NCBI GenBank assembly: GCA_030684355.1
Contig: JAUXTN010000258.1
Span: 1 to 37,947 of the forward strand
DNA from: Pseudomonadota bacterium
Lineage (GTDB): Bacteria; Myxococcota_A; UBA796; SXON01
Direction of reading: 5' to 3'
DNA length: 37,947 bases
How positions within the stretch are numbered: the first letter of the stretch is position 1; each line of letters begins with the position of its first letter. The translations under genes were made by a program, and so were the position numbers. The notes beneath the pieces were generated by a model, which searched no databases, was not told the DNA's origin, and saw only the letters and a program-made list of their open reading frames with translations. Below are positions 27,239 through 35,029 of the stretch, one piece after another.

Positions 27239-27322
27239 GCCGGGAAGGGTAGCAGACTCACCGGGGGCAGGCGACGCGGCACGGCGTGCGATCGCGGGCC
27301 CGCCGTGCGATAGCCGCCCTGG

Positions 27323-28294
27323 CTACGGGATGAGGCGCTCCGCGATCAGGAACTGCGCCATGCCGCGCGCGATCTTGTCGAGCCCCGCGGCGTTCGCGTG
27401 CCCGCGGTCCTGCGGGAAGAACAAGGTCTCCGAAGCCGACCACCGCTCGAAGTCCGACTGCGGGTCGTAGTAGGGGGCCGGGAGGACCTCCGCGGCAGAC
27501 CGCAAGACCGCCCGGTGGGAAGCGGTGTAGCCCTCGCGCTCCAACGGGAAGCCGAAGAGGGCGAACTCGGCGCCCACGGACTCGGCCCGCGTCTCGAACT
27601 CACGGATGTTGGCGACGTACTCGTCCGTCGGCACGCGGTGCACGTTGCCGTCGGCAGCGACCTCCTTCTGCCGCATCCGGACGCCGTTCCAGGCCTGGAG
27701 GAGGCCGGTGTAGAGGCGGGACTGGTAGAGCAGGTTGTGCTTCAAGAAGTCGCCGTTCTGCTGGAGCAGGGCCTGCGAGTGATCGCTGTAGGCGACCATG
27801 CGCGCGTCCTGCACGACGTACCCGAAGAGGACGAGATCGGGCTCGTAGCGGGCGAGCGCCTTGTCCCAGAGCCAGAGGCCCTGGAACGAGGTGTGGCCGG
27901 GCTGGCCGGCGTTGATGACCTCGACCGGGTGCCCGGCCTCGGCGAGCACGGCCTCGAGGCGGGCGGGCCAGCTCTGCTCGTCGTCGACGCCCCACCCGAA
28001 CGTGGTGCTGCAGCCGAGGGTCATCACCCGGAAGACGCCGTCGGGCTTCTTCTCGGCGTGGAGGGGCGCGCGGAGCCCGTTGGCGTCGGTGCTCACGCGA
28101 AAGGTGCCGCCGGTCTCCTTGTGGGGGAACGGCTCGAGGTGGAGCGAGCCCTTCTCGACCCAGTACACGTCGGTGTGGGTGAAGGACCGCCCCTGGTCCT
28201 TCTTCGGCCACCCGGCGAGGCGCAACGCACCCTCGCCCCCCCCGAGGAGGATGACGAGCGGGAGTACGGCGAAGCCCCAACGGCGTGGACGCAC
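27323..28294 (-). CDS. SGNH/GDSL hydrolase, membrane-anchored
   Basis: 323 aa esterase-fold enzyme that probably adds or removes acyl groups on a glycan in the periplasm. A hydrophobic N-terminal anchor (about 7-20) follows basic MRPRRW. Block I is TLGCSTTFGWG with catalytic Ser96, block II is NAGQPGHTS with the oxyanion Gly, and block V is DRGHANAAG with Asp296 and His299. The block III Asn is not obvious (FGYVVQDA), which is common in distant members. It starts at GTG 28294, 3 bp after the stop of the lectin-like gene, so the two are cotranslated. Substrate unknown; O-acetylation or deacetylation of the deoxysugar glycan is inference from context. Confidence 0.85.
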   Translation of the reverse strand: MRPRRWGFAVLPLVILLGGGEGALRLAGWPKKDQGRSFTHTDVYWVEKGSLHLEPFPHKETGGTFRVSTDANGLRAPLHAEKKPDGVFRVMTLGCSTTFGWGVDDEQSWPARLEAVLAEAGHPVEVINAGQPGHTSFQGLWLWDKALARYEPDLVLFGYVVQDARMVAYSDHSQALLQQNGDFLKHNLLYQSRLYTGLLQAWNGVRMRQKEVAADGNVHRVPTDEYVANIREFETRAESVGAEFALFGFPLEREGYTASHRAVLRSAAEVLPAPYYDPQSDFERWSASETLFFPQDRGHANAAGLDKIARGMAQFLIAERLIP

Positions 28295-28297
28295 GCG

Positions 28298-29119
28298 CTA
28301 CTGGCCGGGCTCGATCGTGAGCGACGTCCGGTCCTCGATCGTCGCCGACTTGAACCACTTGTTGTCGTACCAGACCGTGTCGTTGATCGAGAAGCTGATG
28401 GTGCCGTGCTCCGGCGCCACGAAGGTCACGTCGGTGCCGATGGGGAACACGGTCTCGACGCCGGAGTCGGTCACGAACTTGCCGACGAGCATGCCGACGT
28501 AGCAACCCTCGATGTTGCAGGGGTATTCGGCGGCGACGGCCTTCTGGGAGGGGTCCCCCTCGACGGTGATCCAGCCCCCGCTGTCGCTGATGCGGTACCT
28601 GTCCTTGGCGCTCGCGATGATGTGCGCCTTGTCACCCTTGCACAGGCCGACCTCGCGCTGCCAGGTGCGCCCGATGTCGAGGTAGTCGAACAGCGTGTAG
28701 GTCAGGGGCTGCATGCACTCGCCCGCCGTGAGCTTCGGCGGGAGGCCCGACAGGTAGGACTGCCACGCGCCCACGTCCCCACCCTTCCGCATGGCCTGGC
28801 ACTGCTCCAGGTTGCCGCGGCTGATGGCCTCGATGTTGGTGGGGCGGCCGAGCAGGACGATGTCGACCTCCTCGATGAGGTTCGCGTCGAACTTCACGCC
28901 GTCCTCGCGGAGGCCCTCCCACTGCTTCTTCATCTCTTCGAGCGCGGTCTGGCGGGCCATCTTCTTCTCGCCCTCGCCCAGCGCCGTGTAGTCGACCGGG
29001 TAGTAGCAATCGCCCGCCCAGCCTTCTTCGCGGTGCCAGCCCTGCGGCGGCGGCGGGGGGGCCTTGTTCTTCTTGGGCTTGGCGTCTGCGAGCGACACGG
29101 CGAGCAACAACGAGAGCAT
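28298..29119 (-). CDS. Exported protein with C-terminal PA-IL/LecA-like domain
   Basis: 273 aa. Signal peptide MLSLLLAVSLADA, then a KPKKNKAPPPPP linker and an unrecognised helical middle part with six or so Cys. The last ~110 residues follow the pattern of PA-IL-type lectins: W-Q-R-E-V-G-L-C-K-G-D-K-A-H-I-I-A-S-A, CYVGMLVGKF, VFPIGTDVTF, then GTISFSINDTVWYDN. In LecA these strands make a Ca2+-dependent galactose site; here the DN near the end is kept but calcium ligands should be checked. ATG 29119 has GGAGG at the right distance and a TACACT -10-like box 31-36 nt upstream. First gene of the glycan cassette, so the lectin may bind the very glycan made downstream. The domain is recognised by pattern only. 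Confidence 0.68.
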   Translation of the reverse strand: MLSLLLAVSLADAKPKKNKAPPPPPQGWHREEGWAGDCYYPVDYTALGEGEKKMARQTALEEMKKQWEGLREDGVKFDANLIEEVDIVLLGRPTNIEAISRGNLEQCQAMRKGGDVGAWQSYLSGLPPKLTAGECMQPLTYTLFDYLDIGRTWQREVGLCKGDKAHIIASAKDRYRISDSGGWITVEGDPSQKAVAAEYPCNIEGCYVGMLVGKFVTDSGVETVFPIGTDVTFVAPEHGTISFSINDTVWYDNKWFKSATIEDRTSLTIEPGQ

Positions 29120-29149
29120 TCGACCTCCGGCTTGGGGCGGTGACCCCGA

Positions 29150-29155
29150 AGTGTA
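29150..29155 (-). promoter_or_regulatory. Candidate -10 element of the glycan operon
   Basis: TACACT on the minus strand within GTTACACT; start site near 29143, about 24 nt before the lectin-like ATG. No good -35 is seen at 17 nt, so this is tentative. Confidence 0.3.
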
Positions 29156-29200
29156 ACCGTCGGCGCCGTTCCAGATTCCGTGCTGGCCGTCGACGACCCC

Positions 29201-29243
29201 AAAACGGCGGACGCCCGCCACCCGGTGAGGGGCGGCGGGCGTC
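29201..29243 (-). terminator. Rho-independent terminator of the F0 operon
   Basis: Perfect 10-bp stem GACGCCCGCC (29210-29219 on plus) / GGCGGGCGTC (29234-29243) with a 14-nt loop. Read on the minus strand it is followed by GCCGTTTTGG. It lies 24 bp beyond the atpE stop. Confidence 0.75.
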
Positions 29244-29267
29244 GCGTACGGCGGATGCCGAGCGGCC

Positions 29268-29588
29268 TTAGATGAGGCCGGCGAGCTTCATCGCGACGAC
29301 GAGCGAGAAGAGCGTCAGGGTCTCGGTGAAGACCAGCGCGATGAGGAGCGGGGTCTGGAGCTGGCCAGCCGCCTGGGGGTTGCGGGCCATGCCTTCGAGG
29401 GCGGCCGTGGCCGTGCGGCCCTGCCCGAGACCACCGCCGAGCGCGGCGAGGCCGATCGCGAGGCCGGCGCCGATGCCGGGGCCCCAGGTCGTGGCGTCAA
29501 AGGCGTTGGTGCCCTCGGCGAGGGCGAGGCCGGTGGTCGCGACGAAGAGGGCGACAACGCGAGCGGCGGTGCGAAGCTTGGAATTCAT
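29268..29588 (-). CDS. atpE: F0F1 ATP synthase subunit c
   Basis: Rotor-ring subunit carrying the coupling ion through F0. 106 aa, longer than the usual ~80 because of a 25-residue N-terminal hydrophobic extension that looks like a signal peptide (ARVVALFVATTGLALAEG). Helix 1 contains GGGLGQGRT with Gln56, the loop is ARNPQA (69-73), and helix 2 has LVFTETLTLFSL with the ion-binding Glu89 followed by Thr90. Gln in helix 1 with Glu-Thr in helix 2 partly matches the sodium-binding set, but the other helix-2 positions look proton-type. ATG 29588 with GGAGGATCC upstream; 20 bp after atpB. Confidence 0.95.
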   Translation of the reverse strand: MNSKLRTAARVVALFVATTGLALAEGTNAFDATTWGPGIGAGLAIGLAALGGGLGQGRTATAALEGMARNPQAAGQLQTPLLIALVFTETLTLFSLVVAMKLAGLI

Positions 29589-29608
29589 GGGATCCTCCGG
29601 TGGACGTT

Positions 29609-30442
29609 CTAGTGGTGATGCTCGTCCGAGTGCGCCACGGACAGGCTGATGTAGATGGTGGTCAGGAGCGCGAAGACGAAGGCCTGCACGACGCACACCA
29701 GCAGACCGAGGAAGTAGATCGGGACCGGCAGGACGGCGGCGCCCAGGAAGCCGAGGAAGCTGTCGCCCAGGCCGCGCACGATGGTCTGCAGCAGGTGGTC
29801 GACGAAGATGTTGACCGACAGACGCACCGTGAGCGAGATCGGCCGGATGAGCAGCGAGATCGTCTCGAGCAGCAGGAAGGCCGGCGCGAGCAGCGCGACG
29901 GGACCGGCGAGGTGCTTGATGTAGCCGAAGCCCTGCCGCGACAGGCCCGCGTAGTTGAACACCACGAAGACACACAGTGCGAGCGCGAGGTTGTGCGAGA
30001 AGTTCTCGGTCGCCGGCAACACGCCCGGGATGAACCCCGACAGGTTGGAGAACAGCACGTACAGGAACAGCGTGGCGATCAGCGGGAGGAAGGCCTTGGC
30101 CTCCGTCTTTCCGACCATGCCCGCCACGAGGTCGTACAGCCACTCGACGATGATCTCGAACACGTTGCGGACCGTGAGCCCCGCATCGGGCACGTAGGCG
30201 GCCGTGCCGCCCTTCGCGAGCGCGCGCTGGACACCGAGGCGGGCCACGAACGCGAGCCCGAGGAGCAATGCGACGATGCCCCACACGGTGGGGATGAGGA
30301 AGGCCTCGTGGGCGTCATGCAGGCCGAGCGCGTGGCCGACTTCGCCGCCCTGGCCGAAGCCGGGGATCAGCTGGTACCACGAGAAGCTCGACGCCTGGGC
30401 GCCCGAGGTGCCCGCGAGGAGCAGGCCGAGCAGGGAGATCAT
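29609..30442 (-). CDS. atpB: F0F1 ATP synthase subunit a
   Basis: Stator channel subunit that passes ions to the c-ring. 277 aa with six or so membrane helices. The essential Arg is Arg207 in RPISLTVRLSVNIF, equivalent to Arg210 of E. coli; Glu193 precedes it. FSNLSGFIPG (131-140) is the other family motif. The C-terminus is a charged HSDEHHH tail. ATG 30442 overlaps the stop of atpI (ATGA), so it is translationally coupled. Confidence 0.96.
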   Translation of the reverse strand: MISLLGLLLAGTSGAQASSFSWYQLIPGFGQGGEVGHALGLHDAHEAFLIPTVWGIVALLLGLAFVARLGVQRALAKGGTAAYVPDAGLTVRNVFEIIVEWLYDLVAGMVGKTEAKAFLPLIATLFLYVLFSNLSGFIPGVLPATENFSHNLALALCVFVVFNYAGLSRQGFGYIKHLAGPVALLAPAFLLLETISLLIRPISLTVRLSVNIFVDHLLQTIVRGLGDSFLGFLGAAVLPVPIYFLGLLVCVVQAFVFALLTTIYISLSVAHSDEHHH

Positions 30443-30816
30443 CCAGCCTCCGGGAGCGAAGAGGACGGGGTGGAGGGAGCGGCCGCGCCGGCGCCGAACA
30501 GCGCGCGGGCGGAGAGCGCCAGGAGCACCGAGCAGAACCCGATGAACACGGGCGCCGCGGGCAGGTTCGCGACGAGCACCAGGAGGAGCGCGGCTCCGGC
30601 CAGGTGCTTCAGGAGGAGGCGCGCGAGGAACAGGCCGCCCGCTTCCGGCACCACGCCGCGCACGAGACGCACGAGCAGCGCGAGGTTGATCAGGCCGGCG
30701 ATGGCCCCCGCCGCGACCGCGCCCGCGAACTCCCCACCCCACAGGCCGCCCAGGAGGCTCACGAGGAGCCCGGCGATCGCCGTGTCACGGAGGATGGTCG
30801 AGGGGGTCGTCGTCAT
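30439..30816 (-). CDS. atpI: ATP synthase assembly protein I-like membrane protein
   Basis: 125 aa with about four membrane helices. The order atpZ-atpI-atpB-atpE identifies it as the F0 accessory subunit I, which aids c-ring assembly; sequence conservation in this family is low, so context carries the call. A Pro/Ser/Ala-rich tail follows the last helix. ATG 30816 overlaps the atpZ 3' end by 32 bp. Confidence 0.75.
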   Translation of the reverse strand: MTTTPSTILRDTAIAGLLVSLLGGLWGGEFAGAVAAGAIAGLINLALLVRLVRGVVPEAGGLFLARLLLKHLAGAALLLVLVANLPAAPVFIGFCSVLLALSARALFGAGAAAPSTPSSSLPEAG

Positions 30817-31021
30817 CGGAGAGCTTCTTGAGGCCTCGGAAGAGCTGCAGCACCCCGGCGGCGAAGCCGAGGAGCCCGAGGATGGCCGTGAATACCCAGC
30901 CACCACCGAGCAGGTGATCGAGGGCTGCGCCGAGGGCGCCACCCGCGATGGTCGAAATCGGGAGGCTGGACACGTAGGCGGTGGCTTTCCACGCCCGCTT
31001 CCAACCGCCGGTTTCCGACAT
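30785..31021 (-). CDS. atpZ: AtpZ/AtpI-type accessory membrane protein
   Basis: 78 aa, two membrane helices (about 10-28 and 35-55 with GGGWVFTAILGLLGFAAGVLQL), charged ends, and an acidic DDDDPLDHPP tail. Matches the small protein at the start of bacterial F0 operons thought to handle Mg2+/Ca2+ or assembly. Start taken as ATG 31021; a GTG at 31033 would add MSDR. Neither has a strong ribosome site. Confidence 0.75.
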   Translation of the reverse strand: MSETGGWKRAWKATAYVSSLPISTIAGGALGAALDHLLGGGWVFTAILGLLGFAAGVLQLFRGLKKLSDDDDPLDHPP

Positions 31022-31067
31022 CCGGTCGCTCACTTGGCGAGACCGCGCACAACCTTGAAAAGACGCA

Positions 31068-31088
31068 CTTGGGGGGAGGCCCCCCGAG
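31068..31088 (-). terminator. GC-rich hairpin between the nuclease gene and the F0 operon
   Basis: Minus-strand stem CTCGGGGGG / CCCCCCAAG (one wobble pair) with a short loop, followed after 7 nt by TCTTTTC. It can end the gyrA-TPR-nuclease transcript, but the predicted F0 promoter at 31097-31125 starts just before it, so it could also be the first structure of the atp leader. Confidence 0.45.
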
Positions 31089-31096
31089 GGCCGGCA

Positions 31097-31125
31097 GCGT
31101 TAACGCACGAGCATCGGCGCGTCAA
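31097..31125 (-). promoter_or_regulatory. Sigma-70-type promoter of the F0 operon
   Basis: Minus strand TTGACG (31125-31120), a 17-nt spacer, then TAACGC (31102-31097). The -35 overlaps the stop codon of the nuclease-like gene. Start site near 31090, about 57-70 nt before the atpZ start codons. Confidence 0.55.
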
Positions 31126-31712
31126 CGTTCGCAGGCAGACCAGAGGCCCGCTCCCTCGTCGCGGGCGGCGCGGGTATCCGCGGCGATCTCGTCCTCGTAC
31201 GTGTCGTTCGGCGGGATCGTGAGCGGCGTCGCGTAGCCGTTGCGGGCGAGCGCGCGGTCGAAGAATCCGTCCTCGTCGTTGCTCCGGAACACGTAGGCCA
31301 GGGTGCGATCGTAGATGTCGAGACACTCCGCGTCGAACGTCAGCCACACAAGCCGGCCGCCGAGGCGGTTCTCTGCCCACTCCCACGCCTCGTTGCCATA
31401 GCACTCGGCCGGGTCGTCGTGCGCGACCTCCGGGGTGTCCACCCCGATGACCCGCACGGAGAAGTAGCGTTCCTCTCCTTCCGGCACCGCGTGAAACGTG
31501 TCGCCGTCGACCGTCTCGCGGACCCGCACCAGCTGGGGCTCCGCGCACGGAACGTCGCCCTCGGGGAGGCCGGTGAGCGCGCGCACGCGAGCGTCATCCG
31601 CGGCGAGGGCCTCGGCATCGGTGTCCACGGGGTCGGTGTCCACCGACGGGTCGGTGTCCCCGGTCTCCTCTTGGGTCGCCTTGGGGACACACGCCAACAG
31701 CCAGAAGATCAT
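31122..31712 (-). CDS. Staphylococcal-nuclease-like lipoprotein
   Basis: 196 aa. Signal peptide with lipobox Cys8 (MIFWLLAC), then an acidic spacer with a DTDPSVDTDPVDTD tract. The SNase fold starts near 62: VRETVDGDTF, VRVIGVDTPE (Arg87 and Glu95, equivalents of Arg35 and Glu43 of staphylococcal nuclease), YGNEAWEWAE, and DRTLAYV with Arg136 (equivalent of Arg87). All three catalytic positions are kept, so a Ca2+-dependent phosphodiesterase outside the cytoplasm is likely. ATG 31712 overlaps the stop of the TPR gene (ATGA). Confidence 0.88.
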   Translation of the reverse strand: MIFWLLACVPKATQEETGDTDPSVDTDPVDTDAEALAADDARVRALTGLPEGDVPCAEPQLVRVRETVDGDTFHAVPEGEERYFSVRVIGVDTPEVAHDDPAECYGNEAWEWAENRLGGRLVWLTFDAECLDIYDRTLAYVFRSNDEDGFFDRALARNGYATPLTIPPNDTYEDEIAADTRAARDEGAGLWSACER

Positions 31713-32308
31713 GGCTTGGCATCTACCACGGCGGCGAGCGCCCGTTCAGCGCGAAGGAGCCCGGCCTCCGCCGCGGCGCGCACCGCGCCTTCGCCCGGTG
31801 CGTTCACGGCCCGCATCCAGGCCTCAAGGGCGCGATCGGCGCGGCCCGCGCGCTCCCAGCACCGGGCGGCGTCCACCAGCGCGTCCGCGCCCTCCCGATC
31901 GAGGTCCGCCTTCTCGAATTCCTCGGCGGCGCGCACCGGATCGGCGAGCTGGTCCCTGTAGATCCCCGCGAGCTGGGCGCGGATCTCGGCGCGCCGGTCG
32001 GCGTCGGGGTGCAGGTCGAGGGCCTGACGGAGCCGCTCGGTCGCGTCCCGGACGTCCCCGCGGGCGAGCGCGAGGAGCCCCGCACGGGTGGCGGCCTCGG
32101 CGCGGGTGGCGGGGGCGCTCCACCCGTCCGTCAAGGCGGCGTAGGCCCGCTCCGCGCCCGCGGTGTCACCCGCGGTGTAGCGCGCGTTGGCGGCATCGAG
32201 GGCGAGGGGCGACCAGGGGCCCAGCACCGCGACCACGGCGAGGAGGCCGACCACGAGCGGCGCCGCGATGGCGCCAAGAAGGTAGCGAACCGCGGCATGT
32301 CCAAGCAT
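31709..32308 (-). CDS. Membrane-anchored TPR-like protein
   Basis: 199 aa. One N-terminal membrane helix (about 10-32, AAPLVVGLLAVVAVLGPW), then alanine-rich helical repeats with the TPR spacing (ALDAANARYTAGDTAGAERAY, then GLLALARGDVRDATERLRQA, then LVDAARCWERAGRADRALEA). It probably scaffolds a protein complex. ATG 32308 is chosen because it starts just before the helix; an earlier ATG at 32383 lies inside gyrA and adds unlikely residues. 43 bp after gyrA, overlapping the nuclease gene. Confidence 0.75.
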   Translation of the reverse strand: MLGHAAVRYLLGAIAAPLVVGLLAVVAVLGPWSPLALDAANARYTAGDTAGAERAYAALTDGWSAPATRAEAATRAGLLALARGDVRDATERLRQALDLHPDADRRAEIRAQLAGIYRDQLADPVRAAEEFEKADLDREGADALVDAARCWERAGRADRALEAWMRAVNAPGEGAVRAAAEAGLLRAERALAAVVDAKP

Positions 32309-32351
32309 GAAGGCGAGACTACAGGAAACGCCCCACGCAGAACACTTACGT

Positions 32352-34916
32352 TTACTCGTCGGCCTCGCCTTCGTCCGCCTCATCGTCGGCTTCGTCCGCC
32401 ACCTCGTCGACCGCCTCGACGGCCTCGTCAGGCTCAGCCTCGGGGGGCTTGTCCTCGGGCGCGAGGGCGTCGCCGACGGCCTCCGCGGTGTCCTTGAGGA
32501 TGCGTTCGACCGCGACGATCCGCTCGTCCTCGGAGAGGCGCATCAGCCGCACGCCGCGCGTGCGCCGCCCGACGAGCCGGATGTCTTCGAGGCGCATGCG
32601 GATGATCCGCCCGCTGTCCGTGATCAGCAGGAGCTGATCGCCGGTGTCGACCGCGACGGTGGCCACGACATCGCCATTGCGGCTGTCCGCCACGATGTCG
32701 AGCACGCCGCCGGTTCCACGCCCCTTGGTGGGGTAGTCGCCGAGCGCGGTGCGCTTGCCGTAGCCGTTGGCGGTCACGGTCACGAGGAAGGCGACGCCGG
32801 CCTGGGGGAGCACGGCGAGATCGACCACGGCGTCCTCCTCGTTGCGGAGGCGGATGCCGCGGACACCGCGGGCGATGCGCCCCATCTCGCGCACCTTCGA
32901 GCCGGCGAAGCGGAGCGCGCGGCCGCGCTTCGTGGCGAGGAGGAGCTCGGCGCCGCGCTCGGCGAGCGAGACGGTGAGCACCTCGTCCCCGTCGACGAGA
33001 TCGCAGGCGGTGAGGCCCGCCGCGCGGACGTTGCCGTAGGCGGAGAGCGGCGTGCGCTTCACGTAGCCACGGCGGCTCACGAACACGAGGTCGAGCGGAT
33101 CGGAGAAGTCCTTCACCGACACCACGCTCGCGACCTTCTCGCCGGCGGCGAGCTGCGCGAAGTTGACGATCGGCTTGCCGCGCGCGTTCGGGGCGGCCTC
33201 CGGCAGGTCGTACACGCGCACCCAGTACAGGCGGCCCGTGTTGGTGAACGCGAGGATGTAGCCGTGCGTGTTGGCGAGGAACACGTCGGTGACGACGTCC
33301 TGGTCGCGGGTGTTCATGCCCGTCTTGCCCATCCCGCCCCGCTTCTGCATGCGGAACTCGGTCATCGACGTGCGCTTGATGTACCCGAGCCGGGAGAGCG
33401 TCACGACCTGCTCCTCCTCGGCGATGAGGTCCTGGAGCGAGAGCGACGCGCTGTCCCCGACGATGCTGGTGCGCCGGGCGTCCCCGAACTGGTCGCGGAT
33501 GGCGATGAGCTCGGTCTTGATGACGCCGAAGAGGATGGAGTCGTCCGCGAGCACGGAGAGCAGCCACTCGATGCGGCCCATGAGCTCCTTGTACTCCTCC
33601 TCGATCTTGTCGCGCTCCAAGCCGACGAGGCGCTGGAGGCGCATGTCGAGGATCGCCTGGGCCTGCACCTCGGAGAGCGCGAAGCTCGCCATGAGGCCGG
33701 CACGGGCGTCGTCCGTCGTGCGGGACGCGCGGATGAGCGCGATGACGGCGTCGATGTGGTCGAGCGCGATGCGCAGGCCTTCGAGGATGTGCGCGCGCTC
33801 GCGCGCCTTGCGCAGCTCGTACCGGGTGCGGCGGAGGGTGACCTCGCGGCGGTGTCCCAGGTAGTGCTGGAGCAGCTCCTTCAGGTTGAGGATCTGCGGC
33901 CGCTGCTGGACGATCGCCAGGAAGATGATGCCGAAGGTGTTCTGGAGCTGGGTCTGCTTGTAGAGGTGGTTCACGACCACCTCGCGCACGGCGTCCCGCT
34001 TGAGCTCGATGACGACGCGCATGCCCTGGCGATCCGACTCGTCGCGGATGGCGTGGATGCCCTCGAGGCGCTTCTCCTTCACCTGGTCGGCGATCTCCTC
34101 CTGGAGGCGCGCCTTGTTCACCTGGAACGGGAGCTCGGTGATGATGATCGCTTCGCGGTTCTCGACCTCTTCGAACTCGATCTTGCCGCGCACGATGAGG
34201 CGGCCGCGGCCGGTGGTGTAGGCCTCCCGCACGCCCTCGTAGCCGTAGATCGTCCCCGCGGTCGGGAAGTCGGGCGCGGGGATGTGCTTCATCAACCCGT
34301 CGATATCGATGCTCGGGTCTTCGATGAGCGCGAGCAGGCCGTTGATGACCTCGGTGAGGTTGTGCGGCGGGATCTTCGTCGCCATGCCGACGGCGATGCC
34401 CTCGGACCCGTTCACCAGGAGGTTCGGGAACGCGGCGGGGAGGACCTCGGGCTCCTCGTTCCGGCCGTCGAAGCTCGGGATGAAGTTGACGGTCTCCTTG
34501 TCGATGTCGAGGAGGAGCTGCTCCGCCAGGGCCGTCATGCGGCACTCGGTGTACCGGTAGGCCGCGGCGTTGTCCCCGTCGACACTGCCGAAGTTGCCCT
34601 GCCCGTCCACCAGGAGGTACCGCATGTTCCACGGCTGGGCCATGCGGACGAGGGCGTCGTACACGGAGGCGTCGCCATGCGGGTGGTACTTGCCGAGCAC
34701 TTCGCCTACGACGTTCGCGCACTTGCGGTAGGCGCGATTGTGCGTCAGCCCGAGGCGCGACATCGCGAAGAGCACGCGGCGGTGGACGGGCTTCAGGCCA
34801 TCCCGGACGTCGGGGAGCGCGCGGCCCACGATGACGGACATCGAGTAGTCGAGGTAGGAGGAACGCATCTCCTCTTCGATCTGGATGGGCACGAGCAGGC
34901 GCGCAAAGGGGAACAT
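32352..34916 (-). CDS. gyrA: DNA gyrase subunit A
   Basis: Breakage-reunion subunit of the type II topoisomerase that introduces negative supercoils. 854 aa. The catalytic Tyr122 is in AAAYRYTECRMT. In the quinolone-determining region (GKYHPHGDASVYDALVRMAQ) position 83 is Ala and 87 is Asp; Ala at 83 also occurs naturally in M. tuberculosis and lowers fluoroquinolone sensitivity there. The GyrA box reads QKRGGMG in the C-terminal beta-pinwheel, close to the canonical Q(R/K)RGG(R/K)G, so it is gyrase rather than topo IV. The C-terminus is a ~30-residue acidic tail. Divergent from htpG over a 113-bp gap. Confidence 0.97.
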   Translation of the reverse strand: MFPFARLLVPIQIEEEMRSSYLDYSMSVIVGRALPDVRDGLKPVHRRVLFAMSRLGLTHNRAYRKCANVVGEVLGKYHPHGDASVYDALVRMAQPWNMRYLLVDGQGNFGSVDGDNAAAYRYTECRMTALAEQLLLDIDKETVNFIPSFDGRNEEPEVLPAAFPNLLVNGSEGIAVGMATKIPPHNLTEVINGLLALIEDPSIDIDGLMKHIPAPDFPTAGTIYGYEGVREAYTTGRGRLIVRGKIEFEEVENREAIIITELPFQVNKARLQEEIADQVKEKRLEGIHAIRDESDRQGMRVVIELKRDAVREVVVNHLYKQTQLQNTFGIIFLAIVQQRPQILNLKELLQHYLGHRREVTLRRTRYELRKARERAHILEGLRIALDHIDAVIALIRASRTTDDARAGLMASFALSEVQAQAILDMRLQRLVGLERDKIEEEYKELMGRIEWLLSVLADDSILFGVIKTELIAIRDQFGDARRTSIVGDSASLSLQDLIAEEEQVVTLSRLGYIKRTSMTEFRMQKRGGMGKTGMNTRDQDVVTDVFLANTHGYILAFTNTGRLYWVRVYDLPEAAPNARGKPIVNFAQLAAGEKVASVVSVKDFSDPLDLVFVSRRGYVKRTPLSAYGNVRAAGLTACDLVDGDEVLTVSLAERGAELLLATKRGRALRFAGSKVREMGRIARGVRGIRLRNEEDAVVDLAVLPQAGVAFLVTVTANGYGKRTALGDYPTKGRGTGGVLDIVADSRNGDVVATVAVDTGDQLLLITDSGRIIRMRLEDIRLVGRRTRGVRLMRLSEDERIVAVERILKDTAEAVGDALAPEDKPPEAEPDEAVEAVDEVADEADDEADEGEADE

Positions 34917-34939
34917 CGGCTTTCTCGCTGCGACCCGGG

Positions 34940-34960
34940 CATCTATCCGATCGAGAGATG
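34940..34960. promoter_or_regulatory. Imperfect palindrome in the gyrA-htpG intergenic region
   Basis: Arms CATCTATC (34940-34947) and GAGAGATG (34953-34960), 7 of 8 pairs, 5-nt spacer. It lies between the gyrA start and the htpG promoter and may be an operator. It does not match the CIRCE heat-shock element. Confidence 0.35.
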
Positions 34961-34974
34961 TCGGGCGAAGGTGC

Positions 34975-35003
34975 TTGACGCCGTCGGCAGGCGTTCCTAT
35001 CTC
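34975..35003 (+). promoter_or_regulatory. Sigma-70-type promoter of htpG
   Basis: TTGACG (34975-34980), a 17-nt spacer and TATCTC (34998-35003), placing the start near 35010, about 20 nt before the htpG ATG. Confidence 0.6.
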
Positions 35004-35029
35004 CGGTGCCCCGCCACACGGAGACCACC

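Noticed and set aside
34971..35029. CIRCE or another known heat-shock operator before htpG
   Set aside because: No TTAGCACTC/GAGTGCTAA inverted repeat is present; only a sigma-70-type promoter and a different palindrome are seen.
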